A stretch of DNA of 64,000 nt from Kineosporia aurantiaca JCM 3230 (GTDB lineage Bacteria; Actinomycetota; Actinomycetes; Actinomycetales; Kineosporiaceae). The position numbers and the translations under genes were made by a program. Within the stretch, counting starts at the first letter, position 1. Each line of letters begins with the position of its first letter. This document shows positions 8,732-16,596 of the stretch, in pieces. The DNA lies in the NCBI GenBank assembly GCA_000719025.1, contig JODP01000021.1, positions 1-64,000 on the forward strand. The letters run 5' to 3'. The notes under the pieces are model-generated. The model saw only the letters and a list, made by a program, of their open reading frames with translations, was not told where the DNA came from and did not search any database.

Positions 8732-8982
8732 CCCGATTCCGGGCGCCTCGGACGGCGAGTGTTAAGCGGCCGTCAGGCTGCATATATAAAGTCTCCACAT
8801 GAATTGACCGGCGTCCCGCGGCGGTATTACATGGCGGTGAGTCCGCAGCTACCGGCCGGTGGCGCGGTGCCGCAGCCTCGGAATTCCGCTGCCTCCGGCC
8901 GGTTTCGTCGTGGTGCTCGAAGGTGCCGGTGGCGTGACCGCTTCGCGACGACCCTGACCGTCGCGTAATCGGTCCGCCACCG

Positions 8983-9984
8983 TCATCCGCGCAGTTCGTC
9001 GTCCGACTCGACGTCGCGCCGGTCCCGGGTGAGGTCCACGATCAGGCCGAGTCCCTGGGCCTCGGTCAGCCGGCCGAAGGCGGTGTCCAGCACCGAGGGG
9101 TCGTCGCGACGGCCGCGCAGCACGCTGAGGTCGCCGACCCCGGTGCCGTTCGGCCCGGTGGTCAGGTCGCCGAAGATCTGCGGGAGCACGTTCGGCCCGG
9201 TGTAGCGGATCAGCTGCCGCAGGATCGCGATCCGCCAGATGTCCTGGTGCCCGGTGTCGTCCCGGAGCCGGCCGAAGAGCGCGTCGAAAAGCGTGAGCAG
9301 CTCGGCGAACCGGTCGGTGTCGATGGCCTGCCCGCCCGGCCGGGGCACGAACGCGACCGCGCTCTCCACCGACCGCTTCAGGTCCTCGTCGGCCATCCGC
9401 CGGGCCTGCGGCAGGATCGCGTGCGCGAGCTCGGCGACCTGGTCGCGGGCTGCCTGCTGGGTGGCCCGCGAGCGCACCAGCATCGCCTTTTCCAGAATGT
9501 CGAACTCGCCGGGGCATTCCGGGTCCCGATAGCCGGCTGAGGAGAGCGGCAGCAGCCGTTGCATCAGGCGGGCAACCGTCAGCCGCGGTCGGCGCTGCGC
9601 GTCGTGGGCCAGCAGGTAGAGGAGGAGAGCGAATCCCGACAGCACCGCAACGGCCGGGGCGTACGGCAGCCAGCCGAGCAGGGAACGCTGCAGATCCCGG
9701 AACGCAGCCACCGCCAGCGCCGACCCCAGAGCAATCCAGGCCAGGAGATCGAGCACGATCATCGTGTAACCCCGCACGCCTCTGCGGACGTGGCGCTCGC
9801 GGATCTGATCGCGAGCCAGCCGTGCGCTGTCGTCGAGGTCGGGCAGCCGGTACGGCCGGATCGCGGCGCTCACTGCGTCATCGGCCAAGGCCCTCTGTAG
9901 TCGCGAAATGCCGTACGCAAACAGCAGGAAGGCCACGCCCGCCCCGCCGAGCACGATGCCGAGCCGGATCGCCTCGCTGCTCAT
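8983..9984 (-). CDS. unknown multi-helix membrane protein
   Basis: I do not recognise a family. The 333-residue product has an N-terminal membrane helix (LGIVLGGAGVAFLLFAYGI), a charged segment, two more helices (IVLDLLAWIALGSALAVAAF and PAVAVLSGFALLLYLLA) and a cytoplasmic C-terminal part of about 190 residues rich in helices (RLMQRLLPLSS and QVAELAHAILPQARRMADEDLKRSVESAVAFV). Its start overlaps the stop of the preceding gene by one base (TGATG), so the two proteins are probably made together. Confidence 0.65.
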   Translation of the reverse strand: MSSEAIRLGIVLGGAGVAFLLFAYGISRLQRALADDAVSAAIRPYRLPDLDDSARLARDQIRERHVRRGVRGYTMIVLDLLAWIALGSALAVAAFRDLQRSLLGWLPYAPAVAVLSGFALLLYLLAHDAQRRPRLTVARLMQRLLPLSSAGYRDPECPGEFDILEKAMLVRSRATQQAARDQVAELAHAILPQARRMADEDLKRSVESAVAFVPRPGGQAIDTDRFAELLTLFDALFGRLRDDTGHQDIWRIAILRQLIRYTGPNVLPQIFGDLTTGPNGTGVGDLSVLRGRRDDPSVLDTAFGRLTEAQGLGLIVDLTRDRRDVESDDELRG

Positions 9985-11078
9985 CAGGTCGCCGCGTAGG
10001 AGTAGCAGACCCGGTCACCGCGCAGGTGACTGCGGATCCGGCCGGTCTGCTGGAGCACGATCAGCGCGTGCGCCACGTCGTCCCGGTCGAACTGGGTGCC
10101 GAGGATGATGTCCACGACGTCGAGCTGCAGCCAGGGCCTTCGGGCCAGGTAGGTCATTACCTCGCGGGCGGTGCCGATCCGGTCCTGACTGGGAACGAAG
10201 CCGCGGGCCGCCGCCGCTGGGCGCCGTTGCGCCTGCCGCCGTATATGGGTCCGGTCTACGGGTAGTCGGGGGGCGGGGGTGGGAGTGGTCGAGATCGGAA
10301 CCGGGGACGGTGTAACGGGGGACGCTGTGCGCTGGGCTGGGATGACACTCGGCCAGGACGGCGGGGCCGCCGAAACGGGCGGCCGGTTCGCGGGTGCCGC
10401 CGGTGGGGGAGACCACTGGGGAGACCGTTGCGGAACCGCAGGCGCGATGGTCGTCGGGTCGTAGCCGCCGGCCCGGGCGTAGGCGTCGTCCTCCGGCTGG
10501 GCGTCCTCCTCCAACTCGGAATCGTCCGGCAGGTACTGGTCCCGGGCCAGGGTGCGCTGGTAGTCGGCCAGGTAGGCGGCGCGCTCGTCGTCCTCGATCC
10601 GGTAGGCGTAGGCCTCCTCCGAGGCGTGGGCGGTGTCCTCTTCGCTGATCGGCGGCAGGGATTCGTGGGACTGGTTGTACGGCTGGTGGTAGACCTCGGC
10701 GAACTGCGGATTGGCGGCCGGACTCCCGTACTCGACGTCCTCGGGATAGTCGCCGCCGACGTCCGTCATTGACCCAAAAGCAAGACCGGAACCGGCATCG
10801 ACGTCGTATCCGCGGTCAAACCCGTCCGCAATGCCGCCGTCGGCAAAGTCGTAACCCTCACCATGGGTATCCGGTTCCGCGAAAGTCGTCCGATAATCAC
10901 CCGAAAATGTTTGACCAGGAAACGATTCTTCGGGGTTCGGGGAGAACGATTCCGCGGGCATCCAGGAATCCACCGGCCCACCGTCCTCCGGTAGCTGAGA
11001 ACGGCTGGAATGACGCGGTGGACGCCGGTCCCGGCGGCGTGGGTAGGGGCCGTCGAACGGCGGGGAGGACTCCGGCAC
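9984..11078 (-). CDS. unknown protein: long disordered N-terminus, small winged-helix-like C-terminus
   Basis: The 364-residue product starts at a GTG. About residues 1-280 are low in complexity, acidic and rich in Asp, Glu, Tyr, Gly and then Pro. The last 80 residues look folded and like a winged helix (TAREVMTYLARRPWLQLDVVDIILGTQFDRDDVAHALIVLQQTGRIRS). Lower GC and AT-rich codons near 10780-10930 differ from neighbours. It is coupled to the downstream membrane protein through TGATG. A regulatory or scaffold role is possible but unproven. Confidence 0.65.
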   Translation of the reverse strand: MPESSPPFDGPYPRRRDRRPPRHSSRSQLPEDGGPVDSWMPAESFSPNPEESFPGQTFSGDYRTTFAEPDTHGEGYDFADGGIADGFDRGYDVDAGSGLAFGSMTDVGGDYPEDVEYGSPAANPQFAEVYHQPYNQSHESLPPISEEDTAHASEEAYAYRIEDDERAAYLADYQRTLARDQYLPDDSELEEDAQPEDDAYARAGGYDPTTIAPAVPQRSPQWSPPPAAPANRPPVSAAPPSWPSVIPAQRTASPVTPSPVPISTTPTPAPRLPVDRTHIRRQAQRRPAAAARGFVPSQDRIGTAREVMTYLARRPWLQLDVVDIILGTQFDRDDVAHALIVLQQTGRIRSHLRGDRVCYSYAAT

Positions 11079-11477
11079 GCCGTGACTATAGCTCTGGGTA
11101 TTTGATAAATAGCGCTATGTGTTCACGACACCACGTCAGCACTCGATTACGCGCGGGAGTTATCGGGAGAACCGGGCAAATGCAAGGTAGTCAAAAGCGT
11201 GCGGGGAGTTACGGTTCCTGGTCCGGGACCATGGCGCGCCGGGGGCCCTTCGGGTAATTTTGGCCCGGAAGTTCGCAAGGCGTGGAGTCTGCGCGTCCGA
11301 CGGTTTTTGCCCGGCACCGAATGCCGGGCTCACGGTCGGATTCCGGCTTCGGGAAAACTCGGCGGAATGGCCCGGTGGGTCCTATTCTGTCAACGCCCGC
11401 GATCACTTCAGCTTCAGCTTCCGGGGGAAGGCGTCGAAGAGCCAGGTACGTTACTGACCGCTTCCGGGAGGACATCG
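11079..11477. other. 399-bp intergenic region between divergent genes
   Basis: This region separates the minus-strand disordered-protein gene from the GGDEF-EAL gene. It contains an AT-rich stretch (11085-11130, with GGTATTTGATAAATAGCGC) that probably holds divergent promoters. Frames entering it from the GGDEF-EAL gene show no conserved sequence. I see no repeat or RNA gene. Confidence 0.4.
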
Positions 11478-13787
11478 GTGCTGGTGAGCCGCCGCGCCGC
11501 TTTCGGTGTCGTCGTGGTCGGCGTCCTGCTGGCCGGGCTCTACGCCCTGCGCCTGGGCTCCGGCGTCGAGACCGTGACCAGCGGCATCGTCGGGGTCGGG
11601 ACGGTGGTCGTGCAGCTGGTCGGGCTGCGGGTGAACCGCCCGGCCGACCGCCTGCCCTGGGTGCTGTTCATCCTGGCCAGCATCAGTTTCGCGGCCGGGG
11701 TGGCGCTGCGCGCCTGGGCCGCCGACCAGACCGGCCTGTCCTCGTTCAGCAGCGACTTCTGCACCGTCGGGGGCTACGGGCTGACCAGCCTGGCGCTGAT
11801 GATCATGCTGCGCCGCCGGGTCGGGGTGCAGCGGCACGCCGTGGTCGACGGGATCATCGTGGCGCTCGGGGCCGGGCTGCTGGCCACCGAGTACTTCGCC
11901 CTGCCCGCGGCCCGGGTGAGTGACCGGCCCGATCTGGTCTCGATCCTGGCCGGCCTCTACCCGCTCTGGGACATCGGCATCCTGCTGCTGGTGCTCAACC
12001 TGGGCTTCTCCAGCGCCTCCCGGCTGGCCAGCTTCCGGTTCATCGCCCTGGCCATGGTCGGCCTGCTGGTCGGCGACACCGGCTACGCGATCATCGGCGC
12101 GAGCGGCCACCTGACCGGCTCCCCGCTGCTCGACCTGCCCTTCCTGCTCGGCTTCACGATGCTCGCGGCGGCCGCCCTGCACCCCTCGATGGCCGAGATG
12201 GCCGGGATCCGGCCGCACCCGGTGCAGGCCTGGTCGATCCCCCGGCTGAGCCTGATCCTGCCCGCGCTGGCCACTCCGCTGGTGGTCATCCTGACCATCG
12301 ACGGCAACTTCTACGACAGCCTGGTGCTCGCCGCGGCCACCGGTGGCCTGATCGGGGCGCTGGTCTTCCGCGCGGTCTCGGCCGTGCGCAGCAACGCCGA
12401 GATCCAGCACGGCCTGGTCTTCCGGGCCACCCACGACCCGCTCACCGGCCTGCCCAACCGCGACCTGCTCACCCAGCAGGTGGAGAAGATGCTGACCGGG
12501 CGCCGGCAGGACGAGGGGATCTGGCTGCTCTACCTCGACCTGGACGGCTTCAAGCTGGTCAACGACCACTGGGGGCACGAGGTCGGGGACCTGCTGCTGG
12601 TCGAGGTGTCCCGGCGGCTGCGCGAGCTGACCCGCACGTGCGCGATGTTCGCCCGGATCTCCGGCGACGAGTTCGTGGTGGCCGGGCACGGTCCGGCCGA
12701 CGAGGCCGCGCAGATGGCCGAGCGGATCCTCGAGGAGCTGGCCCAGCCGATCGAGCTGCCCGGGATCGAGCTGGTGGCGGTGGCCTCGATCGGCATCGCC
12801 CCGCGGACCGACCAGCGCACCGCCGAGTCGCTGGTGCGCGACGCCGACCTGGCCATGTACCGGGCCAAGGCGGAGGGCCGGGGGCGGATCAAGGTCTTCG
12901 ACGCCGGGATGCGGCAGTCGGTGCGCGAGCGGGTGGAGATCGAGCTCGCCCTGCGCCAGGCCGTGCAGCGCAATCAGCTCTGGGTCTCCTACCAGCCGAT
13001 CGTGGACACCCGGACCGGTCGCGCGGTCGGCGCCGAGGCGCTGATCCGCTGGACCCACCCGGTGCGCGGCCCGATCTCCCCGGTCGAGTTCATCCCGGTG
13101 GCCGAGGAGACCGGCCTGATCGACGAGATCGGCGCGTTCGTGCTGGAGGAGTCGCTGCGGCAGCTGGCGATCTGGCGGGACGAGGGCCTGCTGCCGGAGA
13201 ACTTCTACGTGTCGGTCAACGCCTCGGTCCGCGAGCTGCGCGACCACGCCCTGCGCCGGCGGATCGCCGACGGCCTGCGGGTCTTCCGGCTCGGCGCCGA
13301 CCGGCTCAACCTGGAGATCACCGAGTCCATCCTGATCGGCGACAACAGCCAGGTCCTGGAGGTGCTCAACGGCCTGCGGGAACTGGGTATCGGGCTGCTG
13401 GTGGACGATTTCGGCACCGGCTACTCCTCGCTCAGCTACCTCAGCCGTTTCCCGGTCACCACGGTGAAGGTGGACCGCTCGTTCGTCACCGGCCTGGGGG
13501 TGGACCCGGGTGACGAGGCGATCGTCCGGGCCGTGGTCGCCATGTCCAGCGCGCTGCACCTGGGCGTGATCGCCGAGGGCGTGGAGACGCCGGCCCAGCG
13601 GGACGCGCTGATCGGGCTGGACGTCGCCCGCGGTCAGGGCTGGCTGTGGGGTAAGGCGGTGGCCCACGACGAGTTCGCCGAGAAGCACCTGCGGCCGATC
13701 ATCCGGGACGCGGGCGCGGTCTGGACGCCGCCGGTGCAGCAGCAGGTGAAGGAGCTACCCCAGGCCGGGGTAGGGAACAACAGCTGA
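11478..13787 (+). CDS. membrane-anchored GGDEF-EAL cyclic-di-GMP enzyme
   Basis: The 769-residue protein has about nine to ten membrane helices in residues 1-310, a GGDEF domain (THDPLTGLPNRDLL; active loop RISGDEFVVAG near 393) and an EAL domain from about 510 (GAEALIRW, NLEITES, DDFGTGYSSLSYL, VKVDRSF, AEGVET). All the EAL metal ligands are present, so phosphodiesterase activity is likely; the GGDEF loop is SGDEF, which some active cyclases also have. GTG 11478 is chosen because GGGAGGA precedes it by five bases; the frame is open much further upstream. A hairpin follows at 13820. Confidence 0.9.
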   Translation: MLVSRRAAFGVVVVGVLLAGLYALRLGSGVETVTSGIVGVGTVVVQLVGLRVNRPADRLPWVLFILASISFAAGVALRAWAADQTGLSSFSSDFCTVGGYGLTSLALMIMLRRRVGVQRHAVVDGIIVALGAGLLATEYFALPAARVSDRPDLVSILAGLYPLWDIGILLLVLNLGFSSASRLASFRFIALAMVGLLVGDTGYAIIGASGHLTGSPLLDLPFLLGFTMLAAAALHPSMAEMAGIRPHPVQAWSIPRLSLILPALATPLVVILTIDGNFYDSLVLAAATGGLIGALVFRAVSAVRSNAEIQHGLVFRATHDPLTGLPNRDLLTQQVEKMLTGRRQDEGIWLLYLDLDGFKLVNDHWGHEVGDLLLVEVSRRLRELTRTCAMFARISGDEFVVAGHGPADEAAQMAERILEELAQPIELPGIELVAVASIGIAPRTDQRTAESLVRDADLAMYRAKAEGRGRIKVFDAGMRQSVRERVEIELALRQAVQRNQLWVSYQPIVDTRTGRAVGAEALIRWTHPVRGPISPVEFIPVAEETGLIDEIGAFVLEESLRQLAIWRDEGLLPENFYVSVNASVRELRDHALRRRIADGLRVFRLGADRLNLEITESILIGDNSQVLEVLNGLRELGIGLLVDDFGTGYSSLSYLSRFPVTTVKVDRSFVTGLGVDPGDEAIVRAVVAMSSALHLGVIAEGVETPAQRDALIGLDVARGQGWLWGKAVAHDEFAEKHLRPIIRDAGAVWTPPVQQQVKELPQAGVGNNS

Positions 13788-13819
13788 TATGTAAGAAGTT
13801 TTGTCAAGAAGACGTGCTT

Positions 13820-13857
13820 GCAGGGCAGCCGGAGAAGAGGGGCTTCGGCTGCCCTGC
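13820..13857 (+). terminator. 12-bp-stem hairpin after the GGDEF-EAL gene
   Basis: GCAGGGCAGCCG (13820-13831) pairs perfectly with CGGCTGCCCTGC (13846-13857) across a 14-base loop. It lies between the convergent GGDEF-EAL gene and the restored end of the split GNAT gene and could serve both strands. Confidence 0.6.
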
Positions 13858-13923
13858 GGTGGGTTTGGGCCCGGTCGTGACGGGTGGGCGTGCGTGTCGT
13901 TGGCGACGCTAACGAAGGCGCGG

Positions 13924-13981
13924 TCAGGCTGATATGCGCGGGTTGGTTACCGCAGGACGGGCTGTTCGGCTGGACGGGACC
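13924..13981 (-). pseudogene. 3' remnant of the GNAT-like gene split by the IS element
   Basis: This stretch encodes the last residues (VPSSRTARPAVTNPRISA, stop at 13924-13926) of the gene whose 5' part lies at 15219-15733. Joining base 15219 to base 13981, keeping one copy of the 9-bp direct repeat, gives 573 bases, an unbroken frame of 190 residues. The neighbouring intact paralogue has 183 residues and also ends in SA. Confidence 0.75.
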
Positions 13982-13990
13982 GCGGCTCTA
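13982..13990. repeat. left 9-bp direct repeat of the IS insertion
   Basis: GCGGCTCTA here is repeated at 15219-15227. Whether it is a target duplication or identity between the target and the element's own end cannot be told from one copy; IS110-type elements usually share only a short core. Confidence 0.75.
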
Positions 13991-14110
13991 GTGTCGAGCG
14001 TGACCGGTGAGGGCTGCTCATAGCTGTTTCGCGGGTCCGTCCACGCGCTGCCGCCCGCCGTCACGACCGGGGGCTTATGGGTGTTGACCTGAATGATGTG
14101 AGCGGATCGT
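13991..14110 (-). ncRNA. candidate guide RNA (seekRNA/bridge-RNA) region of the IS element
   Basis: In the IS1111 subgroup a small RNA that selects target and donor ends is encoded in the non-coding DNA downstream of the transposase. Here that DNA is 120 bases long. Read on the minus strand it contains TGGACGGACCCGCG, which agrees at 12 of 14 positions with the plus-strand flank TGGACGGGACCGCG at 13971-13984, directly beside the insertion point. Transcription and folding are not shown; the RNA ends are unknown. Confidence 0.5.
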
Positions 14111-15202
14111 TCAGGTCTCGAGAACGGCCAGAGACCAGCACCAGCCTGCCAGCTCCCGCGCCACGGCCACGTTCGCCACGACGGGGCGCTTCTTGCGGGC
14201 GATGAAGGTTTCCCAGCGGGCATGCAGACGGTGGTTGCCGGCGTGGCCGCGGGCCATGGCCGCCGGCGGAGCCAGTTTCCAGCGGGACCTCATGATCAGT
14301 CCTGGGTTTCGGTAGGTCTTGCGGTGGTGCCAGGCCGCCTCGACCAGCAGGCGGCGTGCGTGGGTGTTGCCGGTCTTGGTGATCGACCCCTGGATCCGCG
14401 AGCTGCCAGTGGAGTACTCCGAGGGAGTCAGGCCGAGATAGGCGCCGATCGTGGACCCGGTGAACCGCTGCCAGTCACCGATCTCAACGGCCAGGCCGAA
14501 CCCGGTAAGGGTCGAGATCCCGCGCAGGCACTGCAGTCTGCGCACCACATCAGTAAACTCACTGGCCGCAGCCATCTCCTCGATCGCGGTATCCAGACGG
14601 TCGCGTCGCGCAGTTGTCAGCAGGACCGCCTCGTAATCGGCATCGAAGGCGACCCGCTGCCCGGTCAGGGTCAGCGCGGCGCCTTGTTCGCGCAACCACA
14701 CGTCATGCGCGCCGGTCCATGCTGCCCCACCGGACCACACGATTCCCTGACGCAGAAGCAATTTCGAGAGCCGATGCCGTACCCGCATCAAATCCCCCCG
14801 GGCGTTCTCCCGGGCCCGGACCAGATCCCTGGCCGCCTCCTGCTCCCGCGACGGCACCCGTACTGCCACCAGATCCCCGACCCGCAACAACCGGGCCAGG
14901 AGCAGGGCATCGCGGGCATCGGTCTTGACCCGATCGCCCGGCGCCCGGTTGATCTTCGAGGGGGCCGCGACCACGCACCCGACTCCGGCCTCTTCCAAGG
15001 CTCTGGCCAGCCCGAATCCCGTCGGGCCGGCCTCATAGGCCGCCCGCAGCGGCCCCGGCAGCCTCTTCAGCCAGGCGATCACATCACCATGATCGGGAGT
15101 CAGACGGGCCCTGATGATCTCCCCGGTCAGACCGTCGATCGCGCACGCCACCACCGAACGCGCGTGAACATCCAGCCCAACACTCGTACGCTCGACCTGC
15201 AC
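14111..15202 (-). CDS. IS110-family DEDD transposase (IS1111-like)
   Basis: The 363-residue protein has the N-terminal DEDD (RuvC-like) domain: VGLDVHARSVVACAID (Asp), AAYEAGPTGFGLARAL (Glu) and VKTDARDALLLARLL (two Asp). The C-terminal Transposase_20 domain follows (CLRGISTLTGFGLAVEIGDW, then YLGLTPSEYSTGSSRIQGSITKTGN with the catalytic-serine region, then HARRLLVEAAWHH). GTG 15202 is chosen because GGGAGG stands five to six bases ahead. The frame is open without a stop back into the 5' part of the split GNAT gene, so a 540-residue fusion starting at 15733 could also be made. Confidence 0.92.
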   Translation of the reverse strand: MQVERTSVGLDVHARSVVACAIDGLTGEIIRARLTPDHGDVIAWLKRLPGPLRAAYEAGPTGFGLARALEEAGVGCVVAAPSKINRAPGDRVKTDARDALLLARLLRVGDLVAVRVPSREQEAARDLVRARENARGDLMRVRHRLSKLLLRQGIVWSGGAAWTGAHDVWLREQGAALTLTGQRVAFDADYEAVLLTTARRDRLDTAIEEMAAASEFTDVVRRLQCLRGISTLTGFGLAVEIGDWQRFTGSTIGAYLGLTPSEYSTGSSRIQGSITKTGNTHARRLLVEAAWHHRKTYRNPGLIMRSRWKLAPPAAMARGHAGNHRLHARWETFIARKKRPVVANVAVARELAGWCWSLAVLET

Positions 15203-15218
15203 GGCGCCTCCCATGAAT

Positions 15219-15733
15219 GCGGCTCTACCGTGGGCGTCGAGACGTTCCCGGGTCAGGCCGGTCAGATGCGTCCCGGCCATCCGCTCGATCCCCGCGGCCA
15301 GCAGCCGGCGCGACTTGTGGTCGCAGATGTCCAGCACGAACATCCCCTCCGCGCCCCGGACGTCCTCGCACAGCCGCTCGATCAGCCGGCTCATCGCCCG
15401 GGAGCCCTGGTAGTCCGGATCGGCCGCGGCGAATCCGACGTACCAGATCCGGCGCTGCTCGTAGAGCTCCGGGTAGTGCCGCTGGAAGTACTCGGGGGAG
15501 ATCAGGTGCACCGCGTCGAGGTCGTTGGTCAGAGTCGCCAGCGCCGCCACCCGGTCCTCGTCCCGGACCAGGTACTTGGTGACCCGCTTGTCCTGCATCA
15601 GCTCGTCGAACTCGGCCCGCACCATCAGGTGCCGCTGGACCGCCAGGTGCCGCAGATCGTCGAAGGCCCGCTCGTACAGCGACCAGCACCGGCCGTCGCT
15701 GTCGTCGAGCCTGTCGGTCACGAACTGCTCCAC
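15219..15733 (-). pseudogene. 5' part of a GNAT-like gene interrupted by the IS element
   Basis: This fragment encodes about 171 residues that align with the neighbouring intact gene at 15896-16447: VEQFVTDRLDD against MEQFVTKAIDD, TLTNDLDAVHLISPEYFQRHYPELYEQRRIWYVGFAA, and FVLDICDHKSRRLLAAGIERMAGTHLTGL. The start is GTG 15733 with GGAGGA four bases ahead, matching the GGAGGA before the paralogue's ATG. The last residues are on the far side of the insertion (13924-13981). The truncated product may still fold, because only the last 19 residues are displaced. Confidence 0.8.
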
Positions 15734-15895
15734 CGGGTCCTCCACGTCGCCGCCACCGCTCACACCGCCACGCTGAGTAACTAGATTGCATGGAATGGTG
15801 TAAGTCTTACGCGTCAGTATGACGATTCGGTCGTGCTCATGTGTCACTTTTTCGGGTGATTTCCCCCGACGTAACACGGCTCACCGAAGGTGATC

Positions 15896-16447
15896 TCAGG
15901 CGGACTTGGGGTCCGGGAACTCGTAGCCCCAGAACACCTGCGCGTCCAGCCGGGTGCGCTTCAGGCCGGGCAGGTGGCGACCGGCCAGCCGCTCGATCCC
16001 GGCCGCCAGCAGCCGGCGCGACCGGTGCTCACAGATGTCCAGGACCACCAGGCCGCCAGCCGCGTCGACGTCTTCGCAGAGCTTCTCGACCAGGCCGCCC
16101 ATCGCCGGGCTGCCCTGGTACTCGGGGGCCACCGCGACGAAGCCGACGTACCAGATCTGCTGGGCGGCGTAGAGCTCCGGCCAGTTCCGCTCGAAGTACT
16201 CCGGGGAGATCAGCGGGACCGCCTGGAGGTCGTTCGTCATCGTCGAGAGCGCCGCGATCCGGCCGGTCTCCTCGTCCCGCACCACGTACTTCGGTACCCG
16301 CTTGTCGGACAGCAATTCCTCGAACTCGGAGCGGTACATCAGGTGCCGCTGCACGGCCTGGCTGCGCAGCTCCGCGAAGGCGTTCTCGTAGAGGTCCCAG
16401 TAGGCGCCGTCGATGTCGTCGATGGCCTTGGTGACGAACTGCTCCAT
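15896..16447 (-). CDS. GNAT-like acyltransferase family protein (intact paralogue)
   Basis: The 183-residue product resembles the GNAT fold: VPKYVVRDEETGRIAALSTMTNDL, then IWYVGFVAVAPEYQGSPAMGGLVEKLCEDV in the place of the acetyl-CoA loop, then LVVLDICEHRSRRLLAAGIERLAG. The acetyl-CoA signature is atypical, so acetyltransferase activity is not certain. ATG 16447 is chosen for GGAGGA four bases ahead. It lies upstream of, and in the same direction as, its IS-split paralogue; about 160 bp separate them, so each may have its own promoter. Confidence 0.7.
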   Translation of the reverse strand: MEQFVTKAIDDIDGAYWDLYENAFAELRSQAVQRHLMYRSEFEELLSDKRVPKYVVRDEETGRIAALSTMTNDLQAVPLISPEYFERNWPELYAAQQIWYVGFVAVAPEYQGSPAMGGLVEKLCEDVDAAGGLVVLDICEHRSRRLLAAGIERLAGRHLPGLKRTRLDAQVFWGYEFPDPKSA

Positions 16448-16596
16448 GGGATCCTCCGCTTGACGCTGTGTGACTATCGGGCTGTCTGGTTCGACAGTAC
16501 GTGTGCGCACAGTGATGGTGTCCAGCGGCAGGGGAGCCAAATTGGTGACGCTTAGTACCAGGCTTCGCTCAAAAGGTGGCCTTGAATTACGGAGAG

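Larger units (their letters stand above)
13982..15227 (-). mobile_element. IS110-family (IS1111-like) insertion sequence
   Basis: The element is bounded by two copies of GCGGCTCTA (13982-13990 and 15219-15227), so one unit plus one repeat copy is about 1,237 bp. It contains one DEDD transposase gene that starts a few bases inside one end, and about 120 bp of non-coding DNA at the other end. A 9-bp subterminal inverted repeat, GTCGAGCGT on the plus strand at 13993-14001 and its complement at 15188-15196, lies at unequal distances from the tips. Downstream non-coding DNA plus asymmetric subterminal repeats is the IS1111-subgroup pattern. It interrupts a GNAT-like gene; the restored frame is exact. 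Confidence 0.85.

Noticed and set aside
13924..14223. A free-standing 99-residue minus-strand protein
   Set aside because: Its last 19 residues are the end of the split GNAT gene; the rest is a shadow of the transposase and the guide-RNA region.
14111..15877. A single 588-residue gene
   Set aside because: The frame is open, but residues from two unrelated families meet at the 9-bp direct repeat, and the restored host frame shows that this is an insertion.
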